Positions 23,286-34,391 are shown, numbered from the stretch's first letter. The stretch: DNA of 64,000 nt from Macrostomum hystrix (GCA_950097015.1 CATNEN010000002.1:3224001-3288000); one strand, 5' to 3'. Made by a program: numbers and translations. The notes: a model not told the origin generated them from the letters alone.

Positions 23286-23556
23286 ACAGGAGGGCTACGG
23301 GCAGTGGCACTTTATTGAGAGACCCGCAGCCAGCGAGTAGGCAATTCTTCCCATTTCGCTGACTCCTGAGCACACACGCACACAGATACTGTACGTAGGC
23401 ATACGCCCACAAGGGCGTAAATTGCACGACAAGCCCTCAGGCCTTCTCTCCGCGGCTGCGCCCCAAATAAATGTGGCCTCGCCGTAGAATCGAACTCAGG
23501 GACCGTGGTGCGAGAGGCAAACGCGTTAACCGCTCTGCCACCGACTCATCGATTTT
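23286..23556 (-). repeat. SINE family B, internally shortened
   Basis: Plus strand shows GGCAGTGGCACTTTATTGAG, CGCTGACTCCTGAGCACAC and ATCGAACTCAGGGACCG; about 60 bases in the middle are missing compared with the copy at 20318. The stretch after it to 24055 shows no gene. Confidence 0.72.
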
Positions 23557-24055
23557 GAGCAGACTTTCACTTTGGAATGTGTAGCCAAGTTAAAAATGGT
23601 GTAACCAAGTTGTTGGTAAATAAGCTGGAATAGTGTACCAGAATCACATAAAATAGAAAATAAACCCAACAATCTGGCCTTTCTAAAAAGCTGCGAACAG
23701 CTGTTTAGTCTCATAGCAAAGTAAAATTTAATTTTAAATCTAGTTGTCTATAGAGGCTTTTTTAAAACAAATGTAGAAAATAAGAGAATCCATCAAGAAG
23801 ACTGTCTACTGGTCGTTGTCTGTTTCAGTGTCGAGACTGTAATAAAGCAATAAACCTGTTGTGGTTCAATCACGGAATTCGACTCGAATGGGGGCACCAC
23901 TGCTTCCAAATTCTCTACCTCAGCTGACAAAAACATATAGTAAAATTATACTCTATTCCAGGGGTCGGCAAACTGATTACCGTGCGGGCGGCGGAGAGAA
24001 CCTAAAAGACGACAGCGACCGCATTAACTGTAGGAATATGAGACAGCAGAGAGAT

Positions 24056-24710
24056 GAGACACAGGATAGATAAGACAGGGAGAGATGATACAGGGGAAAG
24101 ATGAGACAGGGGGAGATGAGACAGGGGAAAGATGAGACAGGGGAAAGATGAGACAGGGGAGATGAGACATGAGAGAGATGAGACATGGAGAGATGAGACA
24201 GGGAGAGATGAGACAGGGAGAGATGAGACAGGGAGAGATGAGACGGGGGAGCGATGAGACAAGGGAGAGATGAGACGGGGGAGAGATGAGATGGGGGAGA
24301 GGTGAGACACAGGATAGATAAGACAGGGAGAGATGATACAGGGGAAAGATGAGACAGGGGAGATGAGACAGGGGAAAGATGAGACAGGGGAAAGATGAGA
24401 CAGGGGAGATGAGACATGAGAGAGATGAGACATGGAGAGATGAGACAGGGAGAGATGAGACAGGGAGAGATGAGACAGGGAGAGATGAGACGGGGGAGCG
24501 ATGAGACAAGGGAGAGATGAGACGGGGGAGAGATGAGATGGGGGAGAGGTGAGACACCGGATAGATAAGACAGGGAGAGATGATACAGGGGAGAGATGAG
24601 ACACAGGATAGATAAGGCAGGGGAGAGATGATACAGCGAAGAGATGAGACAGGGGGTTGAGAAAGGGGAGAGATGAGACACAGGATAGATAAGACAGGGA
24701 GTGATGATAC
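24056..24710. repeat. Purine-rich nested minisatellite (GATGAGACAGGG-type)
   Basis: Short units of 10-14 bases based on GATGAGACAGGGA are organised in a higher-order period of about 247 bp: the block starting ACACAGGATAGATAAGACAG recurs at about 24057, 24304, 24553, 24599 and 24673. The long minus-strand frames of Ser, His, Leu and Pro are by-products of the repeat. Confidence 0.88.
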
Positions 24711-24830
24711 AGGGGTTTGTTTCTGACGCAAATTTTGAGATCTGACGCAATGGAATTTCCATGAAGTAGTGAAAAAATGACGCACTGTATTCCTATGAGA
24801 ACGAAACAAAATTACAAATTACGCAAACCG

Positions 24831-24848
24831 TAACCCTAACCCTAACCA
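24831..24848. repeat. Interstitial telomere-type tract
   Basis: TAACCCTAACCCTAACCA: nearly three units of CCCTAA, the complement of TTAGGG. Confidence 0.55.
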
Positions 24849-25258
24849 CTTTTCCTTTTTGTCTGTATGTCTTGCCATCAAAAACCTATATTATAGCCTT
24901 GTAAATGGCTCTTATGGACTCAGGATACAGCAATAGCAATTTTATATTGAATTCTATATGTAAAAGCAATTAAATAGCAAGATCGAAAAGCAAAAGCAAA
25001 AATGTAAGAATCCTTTTTTTAATACAAGCAGCATGAATGAATGTATTAAGCAATAGTAAATGCCTAAGTCAGTACTAATTAGCTAAAAGTGATGACATTA
25101 TGTGCTCGAATATATCAAGCAAATAATACACTATTCGGCAAAATCCTTTGTCTACAAAGCTTCTGAACTGGAAATATGACGCGTCAGAAATCAGAGGTTA
25201 TTAACGATTTCGTCAGATATCACCTTGTCAAAGTTTTTTTCGAAATCAAGGCAAAGCA

Positions 25259-25990
25259 GCTTGCGTCATTTTTCAAAATGAATTAAACATGACGCGTCAG
25301 ATTTCATCCAATCGAATTTTTCTTCAGAATTAAATTGGTAACATACTATTATAAATGTATATACAATAGTACTACTGCAAGTAACTTGCCATTAGGGTCC
25401 AGCAGTGCTTGCGTCATTTTTCAAAATGAATTAAACATGACGCGTCAGATTTCATCCAATCGAATTTTTCTTCAGAATTAAATTGGTAACATACTATTAT
25501 AAATGTATATACAATAGTACTACTGCAAGTAACTTGCCATTAGGGTCCAGCAGTGCTTGCGTCATTTTTCAAAATGAATTAAACATGACGCGTCAGATTT
25601 CATCCAATCGAATTTTTCTTCAGAATTAAATTGGTAACATACTATTATAAATGTATATACAATAGTACTACTGCAAGTAACTTACCATTAGGGTCCAGCA
25701 GTGCTTGCGTCATTTTTCAAAATGAATTAAACATGACGCGTCAGATTTCATCCAATCGAATTTTTCTTCAGAATTAAATTGGTAACATACTATTATAAAT
25801 GTATATACAATAGTACTACTGCAAGTAACTTGCCATTAGGGTCCAGCAGTGCTTGCGTCATTTTTCAAAATGAATTAAACATGATGCGTCAGATTTCATC
25901 CAATCGAATTTTTCTTCAGAATTCAATTCGTAACATACTATTATAAATTCATATACAATAATACTACTGCTAGTAATTTGCCAGCTAGGA
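25259..25990. repeat. 148-bp satellite, about 4.9 copies
   Basis: Units start GCTTGCGTCATTTTTCAAAA and contain the palindrome TGACGCGTCA and a TATACAATAGTACTACTGC block. The first four are nearly identical; the last has decayed and carries TGATGCGTCA. It lies between the purine-rich array and the recombinase gene. The remaining DNA to 26849 shows no gene. Confidence 0.9.
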
Positions 25991-26849
25991 TCTGTAATAA
26001 TTGCAAAAATCTGTAATGAGTGTATTACATGTCTGCTAAATACAGGAAACGTAACATGTCGAATGTCCTGGAATCCAAATTCTGCTTTCATCACTAGTCT
26101 TTCAGAATACGAGTAGCTTACAACCTTTCCACAACTTCGTAGAGTACTACATGTTAGATGTATACATCTACATGTATATGTATCCTTAAGCAATCAGTGT
26201 CCTAGACATGCCCACAGTTCATAAGAGAGCAGTCAGAATCTATTACAATAATATTATTGTCGAATTTTATGAAATTAACATTTGATTTACTAATAAACAT
26301 TCTGAATTATAACAAAGCATCATTCCAGTGCACTTTTGTCAGAATGCTTATACAAAACATTATTACTGACAGACACATTCAATACTATTTGGACAACGAA
26401 ATTGAAGCTGCGGACATGCATAGAGCAGAAATTCGTATATTTTGAGCATAATAGTGAGTTCAATGAGAGGCTTAGCCAATGCAGAAAAAGGTTTGCAAAT
26501 TACAAAATGTTTTTATTGCTTAAAGGTTCCATTACATCAAATCTATAGGCATTGAATTGAATGGCATCAAACTAATTGTGTCTTTCGTTTGAAAGAAATC
26601 ATGACTCGTCAGATTTCAGACAGCTGGAAAATGACGCGTCAGATTTGAAGGATCTGATACGCACTATTTTAGGGCAGCTTTTCACTGCACGCTACTGCAA
26701 AGTAATATGGCTAATATGTTTGCAGACGCCACGTAATACCTGTAGATTCGAAAAGGGCAAAAAAATAATAGCACCAAATACACTGAGCACAGTAATTTGA
26801 GTACCTGTAGATTAGAAGTTCTTAATCGAGAGTTTACAAAGCATTATTC

Positions 26850-29555
26850 TTATTCATCGATTAGGTACCGTGCGAGCCGTTCTTCTCGATTGAAGAAAAC
26901 AGTTGCCTCATTGGCCATTGAAAATGCATTGAGTAGCTCTGGGTCAGCGCTTTCCGGCCTGTCGAAGGTGTCGAAAGGTTTGATTCTTCCCAGGTCAATC
27001 CACATCCTCGTAGGTGGCGTCTCAAAAAATTGTACGTGGATTCTCTGTCCTTTAGTGTGCGTTAAGGTGCATGGGTCATTGCAGACCATTGCTGGCCAAA
27101 AAGGATACGTTGAAAATTTCGCGTGGACGAGGTCGCCACAATTAAAAGATTTGCACATTTGCTCGTGCTTCTGCCGAAGGCTGTGCTTGATCTCACCGGC
27201 ATCTAGATTAACACCCTTTTTGTCGATTTTTGTTACTTCGGCTGGCTCCAGGGAAGCATCGGCAGGCTTTGGTGCTTTTCTGGGCTTCTCGCTGCTGGAT
27301 GAGTCGGACTGCCGCTTTCTAGAACTAGCCTTCTTACGCACTGCAGGCTTTGCAACACCTGACTCAGTAGAAATCACCTTGTCGGCATCTAGATTGGCAC
27401 AATTTTTGTCGATTTTTGTTACTTCGGCTGGCTCCAGGGAAGCATCGGCAGGCTTTGGTGCTTTTCTGGGCTTCTCGCTGCTGGATGAGTCGGACTGCCG
27501 CTTTCTAGAACTAGCCTTCTTACGCACTGCAGGCTTTGCAACACCTGACTCAGTAGAAATCACTTTGTCGGCATCTAGATTGGCACAATTTTTGTCGATT
27601 TTTGTTACTTCGGCTGGCTCCAGGGAAGCATCGGCAGGCTTTGGTGCTTTTCTGGGCTTCTCGCTGCTGGATGAGTCGGACTGCCGCTTTCTAGAACTAG
27701 CCTTCTTACGCACTGCAGGCTCTGCAACACCTGACTCAGTAGAAATCACCTTATCCGTCTCTAGATCATCGGCATCTAGATCAGTAACATGAACTTTGGT
27801 CTGATGGCCAAAAACCAAATCGAAGGTTGACCGCTTAGCATCCTGCACTGCTCGTGTGTGAGTTAGAGTGTTGGCCATGTACGACTTTAAGGCCTCAGCG
27901 CGACTATGGTTCATGCCATAACTAACAAGTCCTTGTTTCTCCACATCGTTGATGTTAATTTCTCGATTCTTGGACTCAAAAAAATGCCTCAAAGCATTTG
28001 CAGACATCCTGGTAATTGAGCCAAGATTGGAAAACTGTTTCCTACACACTCTTAAAAAAGTTGAGAATGAGTGGTTGGGTGCAGAGAAGCCAAAAAACTT
28101 GTCATCAGACTTAGCACCTGCTTTGATTCTGTGATCACCGTAGGCAAGAAGGAGGTCCTTAAATTCGTAAACGCTCACAAAAACTGGACCTTTCACAGCG
28201 GTCTTGTGATCATGCACTTCAAAAAGCGCTTCTGGGTCTGAGTTACTCTTCCACTCTTCGAATTCTTTAACTTTTGCATTGGAAACGATGTCCGCTCGGT
28301 TTGCGTTGCCGCGAGAAAACATGAAGTTCAGTCCCAGAAAAAGAACGCACTCTTTCGAGTCCAAGCAAGCCTCGGCTGCCGGTTTAAACGATTGGATCAC
28401 GTCGCAAATCATTTTTGCTTCTTCGACAGAGAGAAGATTTTTGTCTAATTTGAGTCGCCGCTCCACCTCTGCACGATTTTTGTCCCGCTGTCGCGACTTC
28501 CCGTAACAGGAACATGTAATTATGAACGAATCTAGCTGCGCACCCAGGCCTTCCGCTTCAATGAGTCCTAAATATGTTGATTTCAGGTACTCACCGAATC
28601 GAGTTAGTGCCGTTACATAAGGCTTGCAAGGATCGGCATGCGCATTGCTCTTTTCAGTCAAAAAAGAGGTGATACTAGTTCGGTTTGCCTCTTTGATAAG
28701 ATCCAAAATACTTTCTGCTTGAATGTGATTCAGAACTGCATTTAAGGCCCTTCTTAGTCCCAAAGCGGTGCTTCCTGCGTTCTTTGCTCCGGCGTAGCCT
28801 TGCAAATGTTCTTCGAAGTGCTTGATTGTTGGAAACCCAGGTGGAGCAGCTACCGGTGCTTTGTTCTGAGATGCTTGAATTTTCTTTTGCTGCCAAGACT
28901 GCTCTACGTGGTCTGCTGCCTTCTGCTTTTTTTCGTCCAACATCAACTTCTGTGACTCCTCCTTTGACAATTTATGCCAATTAGCAAGATGGCTAGCAAG
29001 GTATACAAACGGAATGTTGCATATTGGACAAGGACGACCAGCTGTGCCAGTTGAGACAATTGGCTGATTGTACTCTTTTGTCTCGTCAATGCAAAACTTT
29101 GCGCCCTTTTCGGCCAATTTTTCAGGATGACGACGCTGAAAATGCTCAGAAAATCGTGAGTTTTTAATGACGAATATTTCGCAATAAGGGCAAACGTAAT
29201 CACTGCCCTGTCTGTCTTGACAGTTTGTCTTGTCGGCAAGTTTTTTTGGCACCACTTCAACGATGTCGACAGTCGACTGAATCGACTGATGTCGTGCCTT
29301 GTTGAAAGCATACAACTCATCTCGGATGTCTTTCTTTGACTTTAAGAGGGTCTCCTCAAAGTGATAGCGCTGAAAGTGCTCTGCAATTCGTGAACCCACA
29401 ATTACATGTTTGGTAGGGTCCAGATAGCAGACGAATTCAGTAGTAGCTTTAGTCGTAGAACATCCTGAATCGTCTTTGGATAAGACACACTCATTCTGTT
29501 GATTGACAAACCGAATTACGTTCTCTTCATCGACTGTTGCCGAGGACTCCATCAT
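26850..29555 (-). CDS. Tyrosine-recombinase-like protein with C2H2 fingers and a PWWP domain
   Basis: A single intronless minus-strand frame, about 901 residues from the Met at 29555; the frame also runs upstream through the 45-bp array, so the true start is uncertain. Order: three C2H2-like fingers (about 42-66 degenerate, 120-142 YVCPYC...HFQRRH, 170-192 RPCPIC...HLANWH); a region (220-570) with tyrosine-recombinase hallmarks: Arg in NRADIV (about 420), Arg in SANALRHFF (about 522), His in YGMNHS (about 550), Tyr in ALKSYM (about 562); three 62-residue basic/Ser repeats (640-825, KKASSRKRQSDSSSSEKPRK); and a C-terminal PWWP domain (about 800-885, GDLVHAKFSTYPFWPAMV). PWWP domains bind methylated histone H3 tails and DNA. 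It may be a Crypton-like mobile element or a domesticated copy. A PWWP relic at 56359 shows the family is dispersed. Confidence 0.72.
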   Translation of the reverse strand: MMESSATVDEENVIRFVNQQNECVLSKDDSGCSTTKATTEFVCYLDPTKHVIVGSRIAEHFQRYHFEETLLKSKKDIRDELYAFNKARHQSIQSTVDIVEVVPKKLADKTNCQDRQGSDYVCPYCEIFVIKNSRFSEHFQRRHPEKLAEKGAKFCIDETKEYNQPIVSTGTAGRPCPICNIPFVYLASHLANWHKLSKEESQKLMLDEKKQKAADHVEQSWQQKKIQASQNKAPVAAPPGFPTIKHFEEHLQGYAGAKNAGSTALGLRRALNAVLNHIQAESILDLIKEANRTSITSFLTEKSNAHADPCKPYVTALTRFGEYLKSTYLGLIEAEGLGAQLDSFIITCSCYGKSRQRDKNRAEVERRLKLDKNLLSVEEAKMICDVIQSFKPAAEACLDSKECVLFLGLNFMFSRGNANRADIVSNAKVKEFEEWKSNSDPEALFEVHDHKTAVKGPVFVSVYEFKDLLLAYGDHRIKAGAKSDDKFFGFSAPNHSFSTFLRVCRKQFSNLGSITRMSANALRHFFESKNREININDVEKQGLVSYGMNHSRAEALKSYMANTLTHTRAVQDAKRSTFDLVFGHQTKVHVTDLDADDLETDKVISTESGVAEPAVRKKASSRKRQSDSSSSEKPRKAPKPADASLEPAEVTKIDKNCANLDADKVISTESGVAKPAVRKKASSRKRQSDSSSSEKPRKAPKPADASLEPAEVTKIDKNCANLDADKVISTESGVAKPAVRKKASSRKRQSDSSSSEKPRKAPKPADASLEPAEVTKIDKKGVNLDAGEIKHSLRQKHEQMCKSFNCGDLVHAKFSTYPFWPAMVCNDPCTLTHTKGQRIHVQFFETPPTRMWIDLGRIKPFDTFDRPESADPELLNAFSMANEATVFFNREERLARYLIDE
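27184..27760 (-). repeat. 186-bp coding tandem repeat, 3 copies, in the recombinase gene
   Basis: Each unit is 62 codons. The copies are nearly identical and keep the frame, so expansion was recent or is homogenised. They encode a basic, Ser-rich linker between the recombinase and PWWP parts. Confidence 0.9.
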
Positions 29556-29599
29556 GGGTCTTTGATCAGGAAGTAGAAACGGAAAATTATAATCATCAT

Positions 29600-31492
29600 T
29601 CACCAGCTCTTGCAGCAAACTTGAAGCAAGAGCATCATCATCTTCGGACAGGTTGGCACCAGAAGCAGCTGCAGACAGCTCGTCACATCGAGGCAGGTTG
29701 GCACCAGAAGCAGCTTCAGACAGCTCGTCACATCGAGGCAGGTTGGCACCAGAAGCAGCTGCAGACAGCTCGTCACATCGAGGCAGGTTGGCACCAGAAG
29801 CAGCTTCAGACAGCTCGTCACATCGAGGCAGGTTGGCACCAGAAGCAGCTTCAGACAGCTCGTCACATCGAGGCAGGTTGGCACCAGAAGCAGCTTCAGA
29901 CAGATCGTCACATCGAGGCAGGTTGGCACAAGAAGCAGCTTCAGACAGCTCGTCACATCGAGGCAGGTTGGCACCAGAAGCAGCTTCAGACAGCTCGTCA
30001 CATCGAGGCAGGTTGGCACCAGAAGCAGCTGCAGACAGCTCGTCACATCGAGGCAGGTTGGCACCAGAAGCAGCTTCAGACAGCTCGTCACATCGAGGCA
30101 GGTTGGCACCAGAAGCAGCTTCAGACAGCTCGTCACATCGAGGCAGGTTGGCACCAGAAGCAGCTTCAGACAGCTCGTCACATCGAGGCAGGTTGGCACC
30201 AGAAGCAGCTGCAGACAGCTCGTCACATCGAGGCAGGTTGGCACCAGAAGCAGCTTCAGACAGCTCGTCACATCGAGGCAGGTTGGCACAAGAAGCAGCT
30301 TCAGACAGATCGTCACATCGAGGCAGGTTGGCACAAGAAGCAGCTTCAGACAGCTCGTCACATCGAGGCAGGTTGGCACCAGAAGCAGCTTCAGACAGCT
30401 CGTCACATCGAGGCAGGTTGGCACCAGAAGCAGCTGCAGACAGCTCGTCACATCGAGGCAGGTTGGCACCAGAAGCAGCTTCAGACAGCTCGTCACATCG
30501 AGGCAGGTTGGCACCAGAAGCAGCTTCAGACAGCTCGTCACATCGAGGCAGGTTGGCACCAGAAGCAGCTTCAGACAGCTCGTCACATCGAGGCAGGTTG
30601 GCACCAGAAGCAGCTGCAGACAGCTCGTCACATCGAGGCAGGTTGGCACCAGAAGCAGCTTCAGACAGCTCGTCACATCGAGGCAGGTTGGCACAAGAAG
30701 CAGCTTCAGACAGATCGTCACATCGAGGCAGGTTGGCACAAGAAGCAGCTTCAGACAGCTCGTCACATCGAGGCAGGTTGGCACCAGAAGCAGCTTCAGA
30801 CAGCTCGTCACATCGAGGCAGGTTGGCACCAGAAGCAGCTTCAGACAGATCGTCACATCGAGGCAGGTTGGCACAAGAAGCAGCTTCAGACAGCTCGTCA
30901 CATCGAGGCAGGTTGGCACCAGAAGCAGCTGCAGACAGCTCGTCACATCGAGGCAGGTTGGCACCAGAAGCAGCTTCAGACAGCTCGTCACATCGAGGCA
31001 GGTTGGCACCAGAAGCAGCTTCAGACAGATCGTCACATCGAGGCAGGTTGGCACAAGAAGCAGCTTCAGACAGCTCGTCACATCGAGGCAGGTTGGCACC
31101 AGAAGCAGCTTCAGACAGCTCGTCACATCGAGGCAGGTTGGCACCAGAAGCAGCTGCAGACAGCTCGTCACATCGAGGCAGGTTGGCACCAGAAGCAGCT
31201 GCAGACAGCTCGTCACATCGAGGCAGGTTGGCACCAGAAGCAGCTTCAGACAGCTCGTCACATCGAGGCAGGTTGGCACCTGGCAGCTGGCATCGATGTC
31301 GGAGCTGAAGTGGCAGATCACGGGCAGCGGCTCTGAGCCGCCCTTGGACCAGCCCCAGCCAATGAAAATGGCGAAATGGTAGAGCGAGACTCGGTTGAAG
31401 CTGACACAAGAGCCAGGAACCAGGGCGGCCATGGCTGCGTTGCACTCATGCGCCTTGAAGTCGTCAAAGCCGTTGGTGTATCCGACGCACAT
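29600..31492 (-). pseudogene. LRAT-UBR gene C, truncated by the 45-bp array
   Basis: Starts MCVGYTNGFDDF at 31492 like its paralogues and keeps the first catalytic His (YHFAIFIGWGW) and the second (ICHFSSD). After about 70 residues the frame enters the 45-bp array and repeats LLLVPTCLDVTSCLK until a stop at 29600. The catalytic Cys half and the UBR-box exon are not found downstream; the recombinase gene sits there. The first repeat unit (VPTCLDV) aligns loosely with the paralogue segment VSVRLDD, so the array may have grown from the exon itself. It is probably non-functional, though the open frame would give a Cys-rich repeat protein if translated. Confidence 0.7.
29650..31285. repeat. 45-bp minisatellite, about 36 copies, within LRAT gene C
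   Basis: Unit (plus strand) contains GTTGGCACCAGAAGCAGCTT and GACAGCTCGTCACATCGAGG. Since 45 is a multiple of three and the unit has no stop in at least four frames, it produces very long open frames on both strands (599 and 551 codons on plus; two on minus). The variants CC/CA after GGCA, CTGCAG/CTTCAG and CTCG/ATCG are mixed along the array. Confidence 0.95.
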
Positions 31493-32490
31493 TCTCGATT
31501 TTTTTTCCAAAGCTGCCGCCGTATGTTAAGAAGTTCCCTTTTAACTTTAGCTACTCTTCTCCATATAAGGAAAGACTTTGCCGGCAATTCCGAGGAAATT
31601 CCGCAAAAAAAACTGCACACGAATGTTCGCTTCGTGTATTTAGTGTACTTCGCGTGAGTACAGTCCGAGGTTAGGGCGTGTGTGCACGTATGTAAACTAT
31701 AGTGAAGTTCCTTTTTAAGAAAACAACTTATAATAATGCTCTTGTACAGACTGCACACTGAAAGAGACAATGACCAATAGATGGCCTGCTTATTTGATTA
31801 TCTTATTTTTTTATTGAAAGGGCTACTGTATACGAGCTACTACGCTCGTATATTTACAATATTAAGTTAAAATTTATAATTTAAAATAAAATAAAATAAA
31901 ATAATTTAAAATAATTTAAAATAACCTTTGCTTAGTTTAAATGGCAAATAAGCAATACAGTTCGCGTAAAGTAGTTATCATCACTGCTTTACTTATCTGC
32001 TAAATTAACCCCACAATTAGAGCGCTAAAGTTGTAAAAAAATTCGCGAATTAAAGCAATAAATTATGTTATGAGTGTAGTGCGCCGCGTGTATGTCATTA
32101 CTATTAGGTCCTATGTACTTATATACGCAAAATATACCCAAAATATATGGACTTTTTGCAACGTCTTTTCACTGCCAGGTTATTACAGATATTACAATGA
32201 GATTGAGGAATGATTAAAAATGTAAATGTAATAAGAATAATAATTCATAATCTATTGTACATGAAAACATTATAACAGTATTTTTAGAACTACAGAACAA
32301 TAGACGCAAGTGTCAACAGGTAACGATATTGTTGACAGAAAAAGTGAAACAAAGTTGATCAGAAATGGCGCGTCAAAAATGTGCCGTATTTTAGAATTTA
32401 ATGTGCCCATGGAACTCGATTCATATGCAGAGAAAAAATTGGTTTGTATGAAATCTGTAAAAATACACACATTAAAATTGTACTCTCAAA
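31493..32490. other. Intergenic stretch between genes C and D
   Basis: AT-rich, with short (AAAAT)n runs near 31880-31920. No gene seen. Confidence 0.35.
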
Positions 32491-33445
32491 TCATCTCATT
32501 CTGCATTTCCTCTGGCGATTACCTTCCAGCTTCATGAGAGCTTCCATTCTGTTGTTGGCAAACTTGATTTGATCTGCACTGTACGCATCGCACACGGTGC
32601 ATTCGCAGATGCCGCTGCCCTCAAACTGGTAAAGATTTCCGCTGAGTCTCTGATGGCAGTGCGTCAAGCAGCTCCTACAGATCGCGAGTTCTGGCGCCAG
32701 TGTATTCTTGAGATCGTTTCCCAAGTAGCGCCTAGTGCAGGTTTCATTGACTGACGAGACCAAATTTAAGCCATGGTTGAATAGCTTCATCTCTATGAAG
32801 TTTCCTTCTGGGTCTAGAAGACCGAGGCTCCTGAAAGCGAAACACGAGCGTAAATCTAAGCATTTTGTCTTGCCATTTGCATTCAACAGATAAAGCTTAC
32901 TTGTTTTTTAGGCCTTTCTTGCCGCCCAACGAGAAAGAGGATGTTCTCGCTCCGCTTACTGACCCGCCGAATACTAGTCGAGGAATGGACAGCATTGGCA
33001 GCAAGAAGAACCAAAGAACTTGAAAGCTGAAAGGGTTTCCGTTAATGACCCATCGGACAAAGTGCTCGCAGTTATTGGTCACAATGTTGTAATCACGCCT
33101 TCCCACAAGGTCCAGGCATTGTTTAATAACTGTCGCTCTTTTTTGGACGCTGCAGCTACACTTGAAGACTCTAATAACTGAGCTTTCTACTACATCTCGA
33201 ACATCTTCGAGTCGAACAGACGCTTTCGGCTGCGTGCCTACCTCGCCAGAGAGGTGGCAGAGCAGCGGGATGGGCTGAGCAGACTCCTCATCCCGCGGCG
33301 GCAGTGCCCAACCCAAGAAGATGGCAAAGTGGTCCAGGGCGATTCGGTTAAAGCTGACAGCGGAGCCAGGTACCATGGACTTCAGTGCCAAATCTAAATT
33401 TAATGGCGAAAAATCTTCGAAACCGTTTGTAAAGCCGACGCACAT
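32491..33445 (-). CDS. LRAT-UBR gene D (zinc module partly lost)
   Basis: Exons 33445-32901 and 32830-32491, 294 residues, with a 69-bp phase-2 intron. The LRAT part is intact: DHFAIFLGWALP, LLCHLSGE and NNCEHFVRWVIN, then a hydrophobic segment (FFLLPMLSIPRLVFGG). Exon 2 starts SLGLLDPEG as in the others, but the zinc module lacks the first internal Cys-x2-Cys and its spacer (about 11 residues missing) and has CRSCLTHCHQRL, where the last expected Cys is Leu. Zinc binding in UBR fashion is therefore doubtful, while the acyltransferase half looks active. It ends with a basic tail (NRQRKCRMR). Confidence 0.78.
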
Positions 33446-34068
33446 TTTCAGTAGTAGAAATTTTTAAACTTTCAGATTCTGGCTTTTACGACTGAAGACT
33501 TCACAGAAACGTTGAAAGCTAGAAAAATTCCTCTATTTTTAAGTACACTAACTTATACTGCAGTATCATGCTTCAATCAGAATGGTTCCTAGTACGAAGT
33601 ACTTTGGGTACAGAAAATGTGGGTACAGTGCTTAGCGCGAGTGTAAACTAACTACTATTGTCTTTTTAGCCAATATAGTTCAGCTATGCAAAGCGAGTTG
33701 GACCTTGTTCCCAGGTAGAATATATCACACAATCTCATCCACCAGAGAGAGGCAGACACAGAGGGAGAGGGAACGTACATACTTATTTACGAGCTATATA
33801 GAAATCTCGATTCGGCAACTTACAAAGAAATTTAAAAGTTGTTAAGAAATCTCACCTAAAATCTTTTACTTACATAATGTGCGAGATTTCAAAGTGTCAG
33901 ATTTCTAAATCTTGTCAAAGCTAACACTTGCAGCATCCTCAAATTTCTTGACGTCTTGGAATTTAACTCAAGTCGTTGAAATGCTTCAGCAAAGAAAATT
34001 TGCAAACGAAAAAATTTCAGCCTTATCAAATTTCGAGGCTGACTGATTGGGTTAGAAATCTTTACGAA
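33446..34068. other. Upstream region of gene D
   Basis: No recognisable coding or repeat feature apart from a short GA-rich stretch near 33740-33770. Confidence 0.3.
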
Positions 34069-34079
34069 TACTATCAGAT

Positions 34080-34391
34080 GATAATAACAATAATAACAAT
34101 AATAATAATAATTGCAGGAGGGCTGCGGGCCTGCAGTAGCACATCATTTAGTGACACTAGACCCGCAGCCAGTGAGGAGGCAATTCTTCCCATTTCGCTG
34201 ACTCCTGAGCACACACACACAGATACTGTACGCAGGCATACGCTCACACAGGTGTGTACATCTGCACGACAAGCCCTCAAGCCTTCTCTCCGCGGCTGCG
34301 CTCCAAATAAATGTGGCCTCGCCGTGGAATCGAACTTAGGGACCGTGGTGCGCGAGGCAAACGCGATAACCGCTCTGCCACCGACCGCCCT
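34080..34391 (-). repeat. SINE family B with target-site duplication
   Basis: The 11-bp duplication TACTATCAGAT at 34069-34079 and 34392-34402 defines the borders of a 312-bp copy. On the minus strand it begins with the tRNA-like head and ends in an ATT-type tail (the AATAATAATAAT at 34081-34112 on plus). Confidence 0.85.

Noticed and set aside
23977-24809. Minus-strand open frames of 200-261 codons rich in Ser, His, Leu and Pro
   Set aside because: Product of the purine-rich minisatellite; three frames are open at once with the same periodic peptide.
29537-31336. Long plus-strand open frames of 599 and 551 codons
   Set aside because: They consist of a 45-bp unit without stops in several frames; no start context, no domain, and the opposite strand carries the real LRAT and recombinase sequences.
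26850-31445. A single 1,531-codon protein with thirty-odd 15-residue repeats
   Set aside because: The upstream part runs antisense-free but out of frame through LRAT gene C and the minisatellite. The recognisable protein starts near the Met at 29555, and I do not accept the repeat extension without transcript evidence.
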